Below, piece after piece: positions 1 to 7,505 of a stretch of 64,000 nt of DNA (its first letter is position 1; every line of letters starts with the position of its first letter). The notes beneath the pieces were generated by a model. It saw nothing but the letters and a program-made list of their open reading frames with translations, had not been told where the DNA came from and did not search any database. The position numbers and the translations under genes were made by a program. The stretch spans positions 623,347 through 687,346 of the forward strand of contig JAFLVM010000001.1 of assembly GCA_022508305.1 (NCBI GenBank), given 5' to 3'. Source of the stretch: Clostridiales bacterium. Its GTDB lineage: Bacteria > Bacillota > Clostridia > Christensenellales > CAG-314.

Positions 1-1334
1 GCAATTTCCTCACGAAGGCGATCGCTTTCCGCCCAGTTCTTTGCCTTGCGGGCGGCGAGTCTCGTTTCGGCAAGCGCTCTGATGTCGTTGGGAATTTCCA
101 CCGCCGCTTTGGGTTCTTCCTTGACCTTGTCGAAGTCAAGCGCAAACACTTTGTCAAACTTGAGCGCCAGGTTGTACACGTCCTTGGACTTGGGGAGCTT
201 CAGCATGGTCCACAGCACGCCCATTGCAAGGGGGATGTTGAGGTCGTCGTTGATAGCTTCCTCGAACTTTGCCTTGTATTCGTCCAAAATTGCCGCGTCC
301 GTCTTGACAGGGCTGTTTTTGTGTGCGACAAGTTGCGAGCAAAGCTTTTCGTAAGCCGTCTTAGCTGCGGCAAGCGCATCCCAAGTGAAGTTTATCTTTT
401 GGCGGTACTGAACGTTCAGGCAGAAATAGCGGAACACCAATGGAGCGAATCCCCTATCTTGCAAATCGCTTAGCAAGTAGTTGTTGCCCAAGGATTTGCT
501 CATCTTGCCGCCGTCCACGAGCAGAAACTCGTTGTGCAGCCAGTAGTTGACAATTTGGTGTCCCAGCCAGCTTTCGCCCTGCGCTATTTCGTTTTCGTGG
601 TGAATGGGAATGTGGTCCACACCGCCCGTGTGAATGTCAAATCTTTCGCCAAGATACTTGACGCCCATTGCGGTACACTCTATGTGCCAACCGGGGAAGC
701 TACGACCCCAAGGGCTGTCCCACTGCTGAATGTGGTTTGGCGCAGCCTTTTTCCACAATGCAAAGTCAATGGGGTGACGCTTGAAGCTGTTGACCTCTAC
801 GCGCGCGCCGTGGCGTTGTTCTTCCAAATTGACACCGGAAAGTTTGCCGTAACTTGGGAACTTCTCTACCGAAAAGTAGATACCGTCCTCCGTTTCGTAA
901 GCGTAGCCCTTGTCGAGCAAGGCTTTGACTATCTCTATCATTTCGGGAATGTTGTCCGTGGCTTTGGGGCAAACTGTTGGACGCTTGATATTCAAGGCGT
1001 CAATGTCCTGCATAAATTGCGCGGTTATTGCGGCGGCAATCTCGAGAGGCGTCTTGCCCGTTTCTTTAGCCGACTTTTGCATTTTGTCCTCGCCCTCGTC
1101 GCCGTCCGACACAAGGTGCCCCACGTCCGTAATGTTCATAACGGATTTGACCTTCATGCCGTCGTACTCCAGCACCCTGCGCAGCTCGTCCATAAACACG
1201 TAGGCGCGCAAGTTACCGATTGTTGCCGGCTTGTAAACGGTAGGTCCGCAGGTGTACATACCTACGAAATTGGGTTTTATGGGTACAAATTCTTCCTTTT
1301 TGCGAGTAAGAGTGTTGAAAACTCTAAGTTGCAT
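1..1334 (-). CDS. cysS: Cysteinyl-tRNA synthetase, C-terminal end beyond window
   Basis: Charges tRNA-Cys with cysteine in the cytosol; class I synthetase. The translation starts [16 protein letters not shown] and shows the zinc ligand motif CGPTVY, the second zinc site around WHIECTAMG and HTGGVDHI, and the [10 protein letters not shown] signature loop. It leaves the window in the usual [14 protein letters not shown] stretch. About 445 codons are visible, so only the last few tens of residues are missing. The start follows GGAG by a normal gap. The HIGH-type motif reads TIGN in the string ATIGNLRAY, i.e. its first His is Thr. It is divergent from serS, and each gene has its own promoter in the 198-bp gap. 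Identification is certain from these motifs. Confidence 0.97.
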   Translation of the reverse strand, partial: MQLRVFNTLTRKKEEFVPIKPNFVGMYTCGPTVYKPATIGNLRAYVFMDELRRVLEYDGMKVKSVMNITDVGHLVSDGDEGEDKMQKSAKETGKTPLEIAAAITAQFMQDIDALNIKRPTVCPKATDNIPEMIEIVKALLDKGYAYETEDGIYFSVEKFPSYGKLSGVNLEEQRHGARVEVNSFKRHPIDFALWKKAAPNHIQQWDSPWGRSFPGWHIECTAMGVKYLGERFDIHTGGVDHIPIHHENEIAQGESWLGHQIVNYWLHNEFLLVDGGKMSKSLGNNYLLSDLQDRGFAPLVFRYFCLNVQYRQKINFTWDALAAAKTAYEKLCSQLVAHKNSPVKTDAAILDEYKAKFEEAINDDLNIPLAMGVLWTMLKLPKSKDVYNLALKFDKVFALDFDKVKEEPKAAVEIPNDIRALAETRLAARKAKNWAESDRLREEI

Positions 1335-1362
1335 AAGTTTTTCTCCAATTATTGATATTCGT

Positions 1363-1391
1363 AGTATACCATAAAAGTACAAAGGTAACAA
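1363..1391 (-). promoter_or_regulatory. Promoter of cysS
   Basis: On the minus strand: -35 TTGTTA, 17-bp spacer, -10 TATACT, about 30 bp before the cysS start codon. Confidence 0.7.
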
Positions 1392-1451
1392 GCATTTTGT
1401 AAAGAAGGATTGTTCTAAATAACGTTAACAATACCAATAACTAAAATGTAA

Positions 1452-1480
1452 TTGCAAATATCACCGCGGTGTGATAAAAT
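1452..1480 (+). promoter_or_regulatory. Promoter of serS with palindrome in the spacer
   Basis: -35 TTGCAA, 17-bp spacer, -10 TAAAAT. The middle of the spacer is the perfect 10-bp palindrome CACCGCGGTG (1462-1471), which looks like an operator. No T-box leader (specifier stem plus conserved T-box sequence) could be found between here and the start codon. Confidence 0.65.
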
Positions 1481-1532
1481 ATCTGCGGAATATTTTATTA
1501 TCGCTATAGGTAACAAAAAAGGAGTAATCGAC

Positions 1533-2816
1533 ATGATTGACGTAAATTTAATAAGACAGGACGCGGAAGCAGTACGTCAAAGATATTTAAAGCGCGGCAA
1601 AGACATCGACTTTAGCGAGTTTTTGACGTTGGACGAACAAAGAAAAGCGTTGATTGCAAGTACAGAGGCAATGAAAGCTGAACGCAACAAGGTGTCGGCG
1701 GAAGTTCCCAAGCTGAAAAAGGCAGGCAAGGACGTATCTGCCACCATTGCGGAAATGAAGGCTCTCGGCGACAAAATTGCGCAGCAAGACGCCGAACTTG
1801 CAGTCGTAAACGACAAAATACGGGACTTTTTGCTTCGTTTGCCCAATTTGCCGGACGAGGACCTACTTCCCGGCGGAAAGGAAAACAACGTGCCCATCAA
1901 GACGTTTGGCAAAAAACCGCAATTTGACTTTGAGCCGAAAAATCACGTCGAACTTGCCAAAATCCTTGGACTCATCGACTACGAACGTGGCGCAAAGCTT
2001 GCGGGCAACGGCAGTTGGATTTACACCGGCTTGGGCGCGCGCCTCGAATGGGCATTGCTCAACTACTTTATTGACAGTCACATTGCAAAAGGCTACACTT
2101 TCATGTTGCCGCCCTACATGCTCACATACGAGTGCGGACTTACGGCAGGACAGTTCCCCAAATTTGAGGACGACGTGTACCAGCTTGCCAACGCCGAGGG
2201 CAAAAAGTTTATGTTGCCTACAGCGGAAACGGCGCTCGTTAACCTGTACCGCGACGAGATTCTGCCCGAAAGCGAATTGCCCAAGAAGTTCTTTGGCTAT
2301 TCCGCTTGCTTCCGCAAAGAGGCGGGCAGCTACCGCGCTGAGGAAAGGGGTATGATTCGCGGTCACCAATTCAACAAGGTGGAGCTGTTCCAATACACCG
2401 CTGCCGACAAGTCGGACGAAGCGTTTGAGGAATTGGTGAACATGGCGTGCGGACTCGTGGAAGGCTTAGGACTCCACTATCAACTGTCTAAACTTGCCGC
2501 AGGCGACTGCTCTGACAGTATGGCGCGCACCTACGACATTGAGATTTACATTCCGTCAATGAACATCTACAAAGAGGTCAGCTCGGCGTCCAACGCTCGC
2601 GACTATCAAGCGCGCAGAGGAAATATGCGCTACCGCAGAGAGGCAGACAAGAAGCTTGAGTTCATGCATACATTGAACGCCAGCGGACTTGCAACGAGCC
2701 GCGTGTTCCCTGCAATTTTAGAGCAAAATCAAAACGCCGACGGCTCCGTAACTATTCCCGAGGTACTGCGCAAGTACATGGGTGGACTGGAAAAGCTCGA
2801 ACCTGTCAAAAAATAA
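1533..2816 (+). CDS. serS: Seryl-tRNA synthetase
   Basis: Charges tRNA-Ser (and tRNA-Sec) with serine; class II synthetase, cytosolic dimer. The 427-residue product has the N-terminal antiparallel coiled coil (about residues 25-100, rich in K/E/A) that reads the long variable arm of tRNA-Ser. The catalytic core follows, with motif 2 around CFRKEAGSYRAEERGMIRGHQF and motif 3 near the C-terminus (GLATSRVFPAILEQ). Length is normal for the family. An in-frame start further upstream exists, but AAAGGAG lies 8 bp before this ATG and the protein then begins MIDVNLIRQD, as usual. A tRNA-Ser gene lies 3 kb downstream. The transcript ends at the hairpin just after the stop. Confidence 0.97.
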   Translation: MIDVNLIRQDAEAVRQRYLKRGKDIDFSEFLTLDEQRKALIASTEAMKAERNKVSAEVPKLKKAGKDVSATIAEMKALGDKIAQQDAELAVVNDKIRDFLLRLPNLPDEDLLPGGKENNVPIKTFGKKPQFDFEPKNHVELAKILGLIDYERGAKLAGNGSWIYTGLGARLEWALLNYFIDSHIAKGYTFMLPPYMLTYECGLTAGQFPKFEDDVYQLANAEGKKFMLPTAETALVNLYRDEILPESELPKKFFGYSACFRKEAGSYRAEERGMIRGHQFNKVELFQYTAADKSDEAFEELVNMACGLVEGLGLHYQLSKLAAGDCSDSMARTYDIEIYIPSMNIYKEVSSASNARDYQARRGNMRYRREADKKLEFMHTLNASGLATSRVFPAILEQNQNADGSVTIPEVLRKYMGGLEKLEPVKK

Positions 2817-2843
2817 CAAAACCGTCAAATAAAATTCAAAAAC

Positions 2844-2876
2844 AAAAATCTGCAAACAAACGGTTTGCAGATTTTT
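2844..2876 (+). terminator. Terminator of serS
   Basis: Hairpin with 14-bp arms (AAAAATCTGCAAAC and its complement), 5-nt loop, ending in a T run. Confidence 0.85.
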
Positions 2877-2885
2877 CATATTAGT

Positions 2886-2914
2886 TTGATTTAATCACTA
2901 CTATTTGCTATACT
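2886..2914 (+). promoter_or_regulatory. Promoter of the acetyltransferase gene
   Basis: -35 TTGATT, 17-bp spacer, -10 TATACT, ending 19 bp before the start codon. Confidence 0.65.
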
Positions 2915-2933
2915 GTTGTAAAGGAGCAACGCT

Positions 2934-3551
2934 ATGACGGAAAAAGAAAAAATGATTGCAGGACTCATTTACGACCCTGCCGATGACGAACTGCAAACCT
3001 TGCGTACAAACGCGCACAAATTGTGCAACGCCTACAATAAATTAGACGAGGACGATGCTGCCCGCGGGGAAATATTGTCTAAGTTGCTTCCATTTGGCAA
3101 TGGCGTTTATTTGCAAGGTCCCATTTACTTTGATTACGGCTGTTTTACCACGTTTGGCAAAAACTGCTACGCAAATTTCAATCTTACAATATTAGATTGC
3201 TGTCCCGTCACAATTGGCGACAACGTGTTTATCGGCACGGGAGTGAGCATAGTTACTCCAGTGCACCCCTTCTTACACGACGAACGCAATATGTACACAA
3301 ACGCAAAAAGCATATTGACGGACAAGGAATACGCAAAACCCATTGTAATAGGTTCAAACTGCTGGATAGCAAGCAACGTTACTATTTGCGGCGGCGTAAC
3401 CGTTGGCGAAGGTAGCGTTATCGGAGCCGGCTCGGTTGTGACCCGTGATATACCAAGCGGAGTGCTTGCTGCAGGCAACCCGTGCAAGGTTATTCGCAAA
3501 CTTACTAAAGAGGACAGTATCTACTTAAAGAAAAATCTTTGGGAAAAGTAA
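2934..3551 (+). CDS. maa: Sugar O-acetyltransferase, maltose/galactoside type
   Basis: Member of the left-handed beta-helix acetyltransferases that move acetyl from acetyl-CoA to a hydroxyl of a sugar. The 205-residue product has the N-terminal cap helices of the Maa/LacA group (MIAGLIYDPADDEL). Hexapeptide repeats follow (CPVTIGDNVFIGTGVSI, PIVIGSNCWIASNVTI), and the usual catalytic His lies in TPVHPF. A loop after that His (about residues 115-135) is the usual active-site lid. A short C-terminal tail closes the protein. AAGGAG precedes the ATG. The gene stands alone, convergent with the isomerase gene. The sugar substrate cannot be read from sequence; the gene symbol is the family name rather than proven function. 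Confidence 0.85.
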   Translation: MTEKEKMIAGLIYDPADDELQTLRTNAHKLCNAYNKLDEDDAARGEILSKLLPFGNGVYLQGPIYFDYGCFTTFGKNCYANFNLTILDCCPVTIGDNVFIGTGVSIVTPVHPFLHDERNMYTNAKSILTDKEYAKPIVIGSNCWIASNVTICGGVTVGEGSVIGAGSVVTRDIPSGVLAAGNPCKVIRKLTKEDSIYLKKNLWEK

Positions 3552-3602
3552 AGTCAGTAAAACGAAAATCCAAATCGTCTCGTTGGCATTTTTCTTAGCT
3601 AT

Positions 3603-4343
3603 TTATGAGACGAGCAAAACAACGCCTTGTCCGCTGATAAGGCCTCTACATTCGGACTCAACGAAACAAACGTCGTTTTCAAGCAGCAATTCGTCGTTGA
3701 AACGGAGCTGTCCGCTTGCAACAATTAACCAACTGCCCGCGCTTACCCTGTCTAAACTGAGCTTACCGTTAATCGTTATTTCCTTGATGCTAAACAACGG
3801 ACAGTCGTCTACCGCTTTTACACGATATTCCTGCTCGGCAATGACTGTGCGTGGAACTATTGAGCAAGAGGTCGAATTGAAATTCAGCGATTCCATTCCT
3901 TCCGACACGTGAAGCTGCCTCGATTTTCTGTTGTAATCGTACAGTCTGTATGTAATATCTACGTCGTTTTGAATTTCCCAAACGGTACAACCGCTTTGTA
4001 AAGAGTGAACGGTACCCGGTCTGGTATAGAACCACTCCCCACCACTCACATCATAACTGTTCAACAATTTGTCCAACGTTCCGTATTCAATCGCTTCCGT
4101 AACTGCGGCTCTGTTCGTGTCTTGGTTGAACCCGCCCAGAATTTTTGCGTAAGGCGCTGCGTGTTTAACCCACCAAAATTCGTGCTTCACGTCCTGCGCG
4201 CCGTCAAGATACGGATATCGGGGGTGAACCTGCAACGACAAATTCTCCTCGGCGCAAATCTTTTTTATAACTATTGAACCTTTTGCGCTATAGTCGTAGC
4301 TTACGCCCCATATACTTGTTTTAATAATAGGTGAAATTTTCAT
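3603..4343 (-). CDS. manA: Class I mannose-6-phosphate isomerase-like protein, short form
   Basis: Zinc-dependent cupin isomerase that interconverts fructose-6-phosphate and mannose-6-phosphate. The zinc-site motifs of the family are visible in order: LSLQVHP, KHEFWWV (family GKTEMWY) and GTVHSL. At 246 residues it is shorter than the roughly 310 usual for bacterial ManA. The N-terminus is trimmed and starts close to the IWG motif, so the helical insert is small or missing. It lies 35 bp downstream of the hydrolase gene on the same strand, so the two are probably co-transcribed. A GAGGAG sits about 14 bp before the ATG, rather far. The fold is clear; activity on mannose-6-phosphate is inferred. 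Confidence 0.82.
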   Translation of the reverse strand: MKISPIIKTSIWGVSYDYSAKGSIVIKKICAEENLSLQVHPRYPYLDGAQDVKHEFWWVKHAAPYAKILGGFNQDTNRAAVTEAIEYGTLDKLLNSYDVSGGEWFYTRPGTVHSLQSGCTVWEIQNDVDITYRLYDYNRKSRQLHVSEGMESLNFNSTSCSIVPRTVIAEQEYRVKAVDDCPLFSIKEITINGKLSLDRVSAGSWLIVASGQLRFNDELLLENDVCFVESECRGLISGQGVVLLVS

Positions 4344-4378
4344 CGGTCGTTAAACTTCTCCTCACCGTCACGTAAATT

Positions 4379-5476
4379 CTATTTTTTACTGTTAAGCGGC
4401 TTTGCGCACACCGAATCAAACATTTTTACGATTTCTTCAAACAGCTCTGCATTGACTTCACTGAATAGGCGATGGTCTATTCCGTCAAAAAATGCGACTT
4501 TTTCCTCGTACGTCATTGTTTTACTTTTTTTGACCGATTTTATATCCGATTCCAAGTCGGACTGGTACTGAGCGGATCTTACGCTGTGCCAAACGGTGTC
4601 GTGTCCGCCTTGAACACCTGTCGCGCAGTAATATTGAACGTTGTTTTGGCGTATCTCGTTTTTGTGCGCGTAGATAGCCTGAAGTCCTATGTCTATCACT
4701 TTGTCGCGGTCGCCGTGCGCTATAAGGACGGGAATATTGGTACTGTTTATGCCTTTCACTGCGTCGAACTGGGTATATTTTCCAAAAAGGATTCTTTGAT
4801 AATCGTTTAAAAATTCTTCGGGAATACCCTTGGACGCAAGCTGTCCGCCGTACTGCTCGCCCTTTTCCAATATTAGTGTGTACCCGTTGTTTGGCGCGGC
4901 AATCGTTGCGCATGCCACGACGCTTTTGTGCAGCGGCAATACCGACGCAACCGCGTAACCGCCCCAAGAGTGACCGATAAGCGTTATCGGGAGTTTGTCG
5001 AACTCGCGCATGCTCTCTACGTAATCGAGCGCGTGGTCGAGGTCAACAAGAGATTCACACATTCCAACCGTAGAGTCGCCGTCGGAATCGTACGTTCCCT
5101 TGTAATCAAATGCAAAAACCGAATAGCCCGAGTTGACCATATACTCGATAATAGGCAAATAATCGTCGGCGCCTGCATGAATTCCGTGACAAATCACGGT
5201 TAAGCCTTTGGGCGCATGGGCGCGGTAATAATAGCCTTGAAGCCGCACTCTGTCTGAGTAAAATGACCTGAGTTCTCTGTCAAGACCCGATTTTACACGC
5301 GAAAAACAGTACGTTCCGGCAGTCAAAGCGTAATCGGGGCGCTCGCATCTACTAAACACCGCGTCATAGCCGAATTTAGCTCCGACAACAGCGGTAGCAG
5401 CCAACGCTTTCTTTGCAAAATTCCCCCATTTTTTCTTGGAGCTGTCTTTTGTTTTTTCGTCGTCGCGATTGTCCAT
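4379..5476 (-). CDS. Alpha/beta hydrolase
   Basis: Serine hydrolase of unknown substrate. The nucleophile elbow is GHSWGG; the oxyanion region is VICHGIHAGADDY, the acid is in HGDRDKVI and the catalytic His is in GGHDTVW. This is the arrangement of monoacylglycerol-lipase-like alpha/beta hydrolases. The 365-residue protein starts with a charged Lys/Asp-rich stretch and then a hydrophobic Ala-rich segment (about residues 25-40) that could tether it to the membrane. A C-terminal helical extension follows the catalytic His. AGGGGTG precedes the ATG. It is first in a probable two-gene unit with the isomerase and has a good promoter 54-82 bp upstream. Confidence 0.85.
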   Translation of the reverse strand: MDNRDDEKTKDSSKKKWGNFAKKALAATAVVGAKFGYDAVFSRCERPDYALTAGTYCFSRVKSGLDRELRSFYSDRVRLQGYYYRAHAPKGLTVICHGIHAGADDYLPIIEYMVNSGYSVFAFDYKGTYDSDGDSTVGMCESLVDLDHALDYVESMREFDKLPITLIGHSWGGYAVASVLPLHKSVVACATIAAPNNGYTLILEKGEQYGGQLASKGIPEEFLNDYQRILFGKYTQFDAVKGINSTNIPVLIAHGDRDKVIDIGLQAIYAHKNEIRQNNVQYYCATGVQGGHDTVWHSVRSAQYQSDLESDIKSVKKSKTMTYEEKVAFFDGIDHRLFSEVNAELFEEIVKMFDSVCAKPLNSKK

Positions 5477-5529
5477 AACACCCCTATTTAAAAAATTTGC
5501 TTATTTAATTCGAAAGTCACGTCGCAAGT

Positions 5530-5558
5530 ATTTTAACACATCGTTTTGCTCATTTCAA
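5530..5558 (-). promoter_or_regulatory. Promoter of the hydrolase-isomerase unit
   Basis: On the minus strand: -35 TTGAAA, 17-bp spacer, -10 TAAAAT. Confidence 0.65.
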
Positions 5559-5565
5559 GTACTTA

Positions 5566-5600
5566 TAAAAAAGGAAGTGCATTTCTACACTTCCTTTTCT
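5566..5600 (-). terminator. Terminator of the tRNA-Ser gene
   Basis: Hairpin AAAAGGAAGTG / CACTTCCTTTT with an 8-nt loop. On the minus strand it is followed by a T run, 28 bp past the tRNA 3' end. Confidence 0.8.
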
Positions 5601-5627
5601 TAGGCGACTAAATAGCAAGCTCGCCTT

Positions 5628-5719
5628 TGGCGGAGAAAGAGGGATTTGAACCCTCGCTACGCTAACCACGTACTACACCCTTAGCAGGGGCGCCCCTTCG
5701 GCCACTTGGGTATTTCTCC
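5628..5719 (-). tRNA. tRNA-Ser(GCT)
   Basis: A 92-nt tRNA with the long class II variable arm expected for serine. The acceptor stem starts GGAGAAA and closes with TTTCTCC, discriminator G and encoded CCA. The anticodon loop is CTGCTAA, giving anticodon GCT (codons AGC/AGU). The T arm is GAGGG-TTCAAAT-CCCTC. It has its own promoter and terminator. Confidence 0.97.
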
Positions 5720-5757
5720 AAATTCCGATTGCAAATTGCTATTTTGTTTGCGTGATT

Positions 5758-5786
5758 ATTTTACCACAAACTAAACCGCAAGTAAA
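5758..5786 (-). promoter_or_regulatory. Promoter of tRNA-Ser
   Basis: On the minus strand: -35 TTTACT, 17-bp spacer, -10 TAAAAT, about 40 bp before the mature 5' end. Confidence 0.6.
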
Positions 5787-5845
5787 GTTATTTTGCCAAT
5801 TTAATTGCAAGTTTTGTCAAATGGTTAACAACTGCAGCTTTTTAA

Positions 5846-5874
5846 TTGATTTTTACTAAACAATGATGTATAAT
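5846..5874 (+). promoter_or_regulatory. Promoter of tRNA-Ala
   Basis: -35 TTGATT, 17-bp spacer, consensus -10 TATAAT, 13 bp before the mature tRNA. Confidence 0.75.
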
Positions 5875-5887
5875 ATACCTAAATTGT

Positions 5888-5963
5888 GGGGGTATGGCTC
5901 AGTTGGTAGAGCGATGCGTTCGCAACGCATAGGTCACGAGTTCGAATCTCGTTATCTCCACCA
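5888..5963 (+). tRNA. tRNA-Ala(CGC)
   Basis: A 76-nt tRNA with encoded CCA. The anticodon stem ATGCG/CGCAT encloses loop TTCGCAA, so the anticodon is CGC, reading codon GCG. The acceptor stem GGGGGTA/TATCTCC contains the G3:U70 pair that identifies alanine tRNAs. The T arm is ACGAG-TTCGAAT-CTCGT. Confidence 0.97.
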
Positions 5964-5968
5964 TAGCC

Positions 5969-6009
5969 AACCGGTCGAACCTGATTGCAGTTCGACCGGT
6001 TGTTTTCTT
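5969..6009 (+). terminator. Terminator of tRNA-Ala
   Basis: Hairpin with 12-bp arms (AACCGGTCGAAC and its complement), 9-nt loop, then a T-rich run. It abuts the 3' end of the convergent membrane-protein gene and may serve both. Confidence 0.85.
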
Positions 6010-6468
6010 TTAGGTGTTTTCATTGGACGGTGTAAATTCGTTTGAACCTCGCGATTTGACAATGTAAATTATTGCGGCTATTACCGCTATTGAGCCAAGT
6101 CCGACACAGGCGAAGCCAATGAAATTTGCGGATGAGTCGCCTTTTATGATAAATTGTTCTACGTTGTTCGGATTATAACATATTTCAACTTGTTCGCCCA
6201 CCTTGTATTTAGATGGATACTCTCCCGAATTGCTCATTTGCGTTATTGTTCTATCGCCGACTTGATATTCTATAACGGGAAAATACGAATACGTAAATCC
6301 GGTATCGCTATCATAATATTCTTTACAAACAATGTCTACAACAGTGCCTGTTGTTTGCTCGGTACATTTCATTTGTAAACCGGAGTCAAGAAAAATTACC
6401 ACAATACCTACAATGATAAAGACAACCGCAATACCTATAAGAAGAAGCATACTGCTCTTTGCACTCAT
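6010..6468 (-). CDS. DUF3592-like membrane protein
   Basis: A 152-residue protein of unknown function with one hydrophobic helix at each end (about 7-27 and 116-138). Between them lies an extracytoplasmic beta-rich domain (TGTVVDIVCKEYYDS, YSYFPVIEYQVGDRTI, VGEQVEICYNPNN). This is the layout of the DUF3592 family, in which the middle domain ends in a conserved Y-NP motif, present here as CYNPNN. The start is preceded by GAAAGG. The gene is AT-richer than its neighbours. No partner gene is adjacent on the same strand. The family match is by pattern only. Confidence 0.75.
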   Translation of the reverse strand: MSAKSSMLLLIGIAVVFIIVGIVVIFLDSGLQMKCTEQTTGTVVDIVCKEYYDSDTGFTYSYFPVIEYQVGDRTITQMSNSGEYPSKYKVGEQVEICYNPNNVEQFIIKGDSSANFIGFACVGLGSIAVIAAIIYIVKSRGSNEFTPSNENT

Positions 6469-6558
6469 AAAATAACCTTTCAGCCTGTTTTTATAATAAT
6501 TATATTGATTCTATGCAAAAAAATCAAGCAAAAAGATTACTGCGGGTAAACATATCGT

Positions 6559-6593
6559 ATTCGTTTTAGGTTATCTAATGTCCACCATGAAAA
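6559..6593 (+). repeat. 35-bp direct repeat, left copy
   Basis: Starts ATTCGTTTTAGGTT and ends CCACCATGAAAA, with identical spacing to the copy at 7407-7441. The 9 bp between these blocks differ. It runs straight into a hairpin. The CCACCAT resembles a tRNA 3' end, and GTTATCT before it matches the 3' arm of the tRNA-Ala 600 bp upstream, so this could be a tRNA relic. Confidence 0.75.
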
Positions 6594-6633
6594 CCCAGTC
6601 GAACCCCAAAGGGTTTGGCTGGGTATATTTTTT
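6593..6633 (+). terminator. Orphan terminator-like hairpin
   Basis: 14-bp stem (6593-6606 with 6611-6624, some G-T pairs) followed by a T-rich run. No gene on the plus strand ends upstream of it, so it looks like the remainder of a lost transcription unit. Confidence 0.65.
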
Positions 6634-6733
6634 GTAGAGTATGCTTGGGGGCGTGTTTTTTTGTTGATTATATCATACCAACAATGCCTGCTAGTTGCTG
6701 TTAGTTAATTCTAAAAAATTTTCACAAAAACCC

Positions 6734-6786
6734 TTGACAAGTAAACTTGGCAATGCTATGATGTACTTGACAAGTAAACTTGGCAA
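6734..6786 (+). promoter_or_regulatory. Promoter with two operator copies for the membrane-protein/HTH pair
   Basis: -35 TTGACA (6734-6739), 17-bp spacer, -10 TATGAT (6757-6762). A 21-bp sequence occurs twice, at 6733-6753 and 6766-6786, exactly 33 bp apart. Each copy contains the dyad CAAGTAAACTTG. The first copy covers the -35 and spacer. The second lies on the expected transcription start and touches the ribosome site. This is a typical autorepression layout for the HTH gene in the same operon. It is the only stretch besides the repeat and hairpin in the 330-bp gene-free gap 6469-6798. Confidence 0.8.
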
Positions 6787-6798
6787 GGAGGTTTAGCT

Positions 6799-7170
6799 AT
6801 GGAAGAAGAAAAAATCACAATTACTGAACAAGATGAACAGTCTCTTACAAGGGAAGAAATTTTGGAACGTTCTCGCAAGGAAAACAAACACGGTGATGAA
6901 ATGTATAAACAAAACAATGTGAAAGCTATGATAGTAGGGCTGACTATTTCCATTGCTTTCTTTTTAGCCGTATGCATTCCAGAACTCATTATCAGCAGTA
7001 AGGCAGTCATCACTTATGCTTGTTGTTCCATCCTATGGGCGATAACGGGCGGATACAATTTGCTCAGTGGAATATTTAATAAAAAGAAAATATCGATAAT
7101 TGCAGGCGCAATTGGAATTGCAGCGGCAATTATATTTTATGTAACTTATATATTAAACATGTTTTCATAA
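6799..7170 (+). CDS. Small DUF6442-like membrane protein
   Basis: A 123-residue protein with a charged cytoplasmic N-terminus containing LTREEILERSRKENKHGDE, followed by three hydrophobic helices (about 46-66, 71-90, 97-119). The REEIL-KSRKEN start is typical of small Firmicutes membrane proteins grouped as DUF6442, usually encoded beside a short HTH regulator as here. Function unknown. GGAGG precedes the ATG. The HTH gene follows 19 bp later, so they form one operon under a doubled operator. Strongly AT-rich compared with the flanking genes. Confidence 0.75.
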   Translation: MEEEKITITEQDEQSLTREEILERSRKENKHGDEMYKQNNVKAMIVGLTISIAFFLAVCIPELIISSKAVITYACCSILWAITGGYNLLSGIFNKKKISIIAGAIGIAAAIIFYVTYILNMFS

Positions 7171-7189
7171 AATCGGTAGGAGTTACGAT

Positions 7190-7396
7190 ATGGATGAAAA
7201 GTTAGTGCTAAAAAACCGAGTAAAAGAAGCAAGGCAAAAAGCAGGACTTTCGCAAGAAGGGCTTGCAAACCTTGTGGGGGTTTCTCGCAACACGATATCA
7301 AGTATCGAAACGGGACAGTTTGCGCCTACTGCCAAGCTTGCCTTAGTCTTGTGCATTGCTCTTAACGAAAAATTTGAAAACCTTTTCTATTTTTAA
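7190..7396 (+). CDS. Short XRE-family HTH regulator
   Basis: A 68-residue Cro/CI-like DNA-binding protein, nearly all of it a helix-turn-helix domain (RVKEARQKAGLSQEGLANL, VGVSRNTISSIETGQFAPT). It has no sensor domain, as in the YozG-like regulators paired with small membrane proteins. It probably binds the repeated CAAGTAAACTTG dyads upstream of its own operon. The membrane partner may modulate it, which is an inference from gene pairing. AGGAG lies 8 bp before the ATG. Confidence 0.88.
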   Translation: MDEKLVLKNRVKEARQKAGLSQEGLANLVGVSRNTISSIETGQFAPTAKLALVLCIALNEKFENLFYF

Positions 7397-7406
7397 TGAA
7401 TTCAAA

Positions 7407-7441
7407 ATTCGTTTTAGGTTGGGAATGCCCCACCATGAAAA
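7407..7441 (+). repeat. 35-bp direct repeat, right copy
   Basis: Pairs with 6559-6593: identical 14-bp start and 12-bp end blocks at the same spacing, and again followed immediately by a hairpin terminator. The two copies flank the 850-bp membrane-protein/HTH module. Confidence 0.75.
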
Positions 7442-7475
7442 ACCTCAAACGAATTGTTCGTTTGAGGTTTTTTAA
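7438..7475. terminator. Bidirectional terminator
   Basis: 16-bp perfect stem with a 3-nt loop and A/T runs on both sides. It serves the HTH gene on the plus strand and the lipoprotein gene on the minus strand. Confidence 0.85.
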
Positions 7476-7505
7476 TTAAATCGGTGAAAATAATACTAGA
7501 AACCA

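Noticed and set aside
534-1355. Long open frame on the plus strand opposite cysS
   Set aside because: Shadow of the cysS gene; no ribosome site and no recognisable product.
1335-1532. Possible T-box leader upstream of serS
   Set aside because: No specifier stem, no conserved T-box sequence and no terminator/antiterminator pair; the CCGCGG is part of a palindrome inside the promoter.
6588-6638. Short reading frames starting at the ATGAAAA of both direct repeats (16 and 14 codons)
   Set aside because: They run through the terminator hairpins and have no ribosome site; best explained as non-coding.
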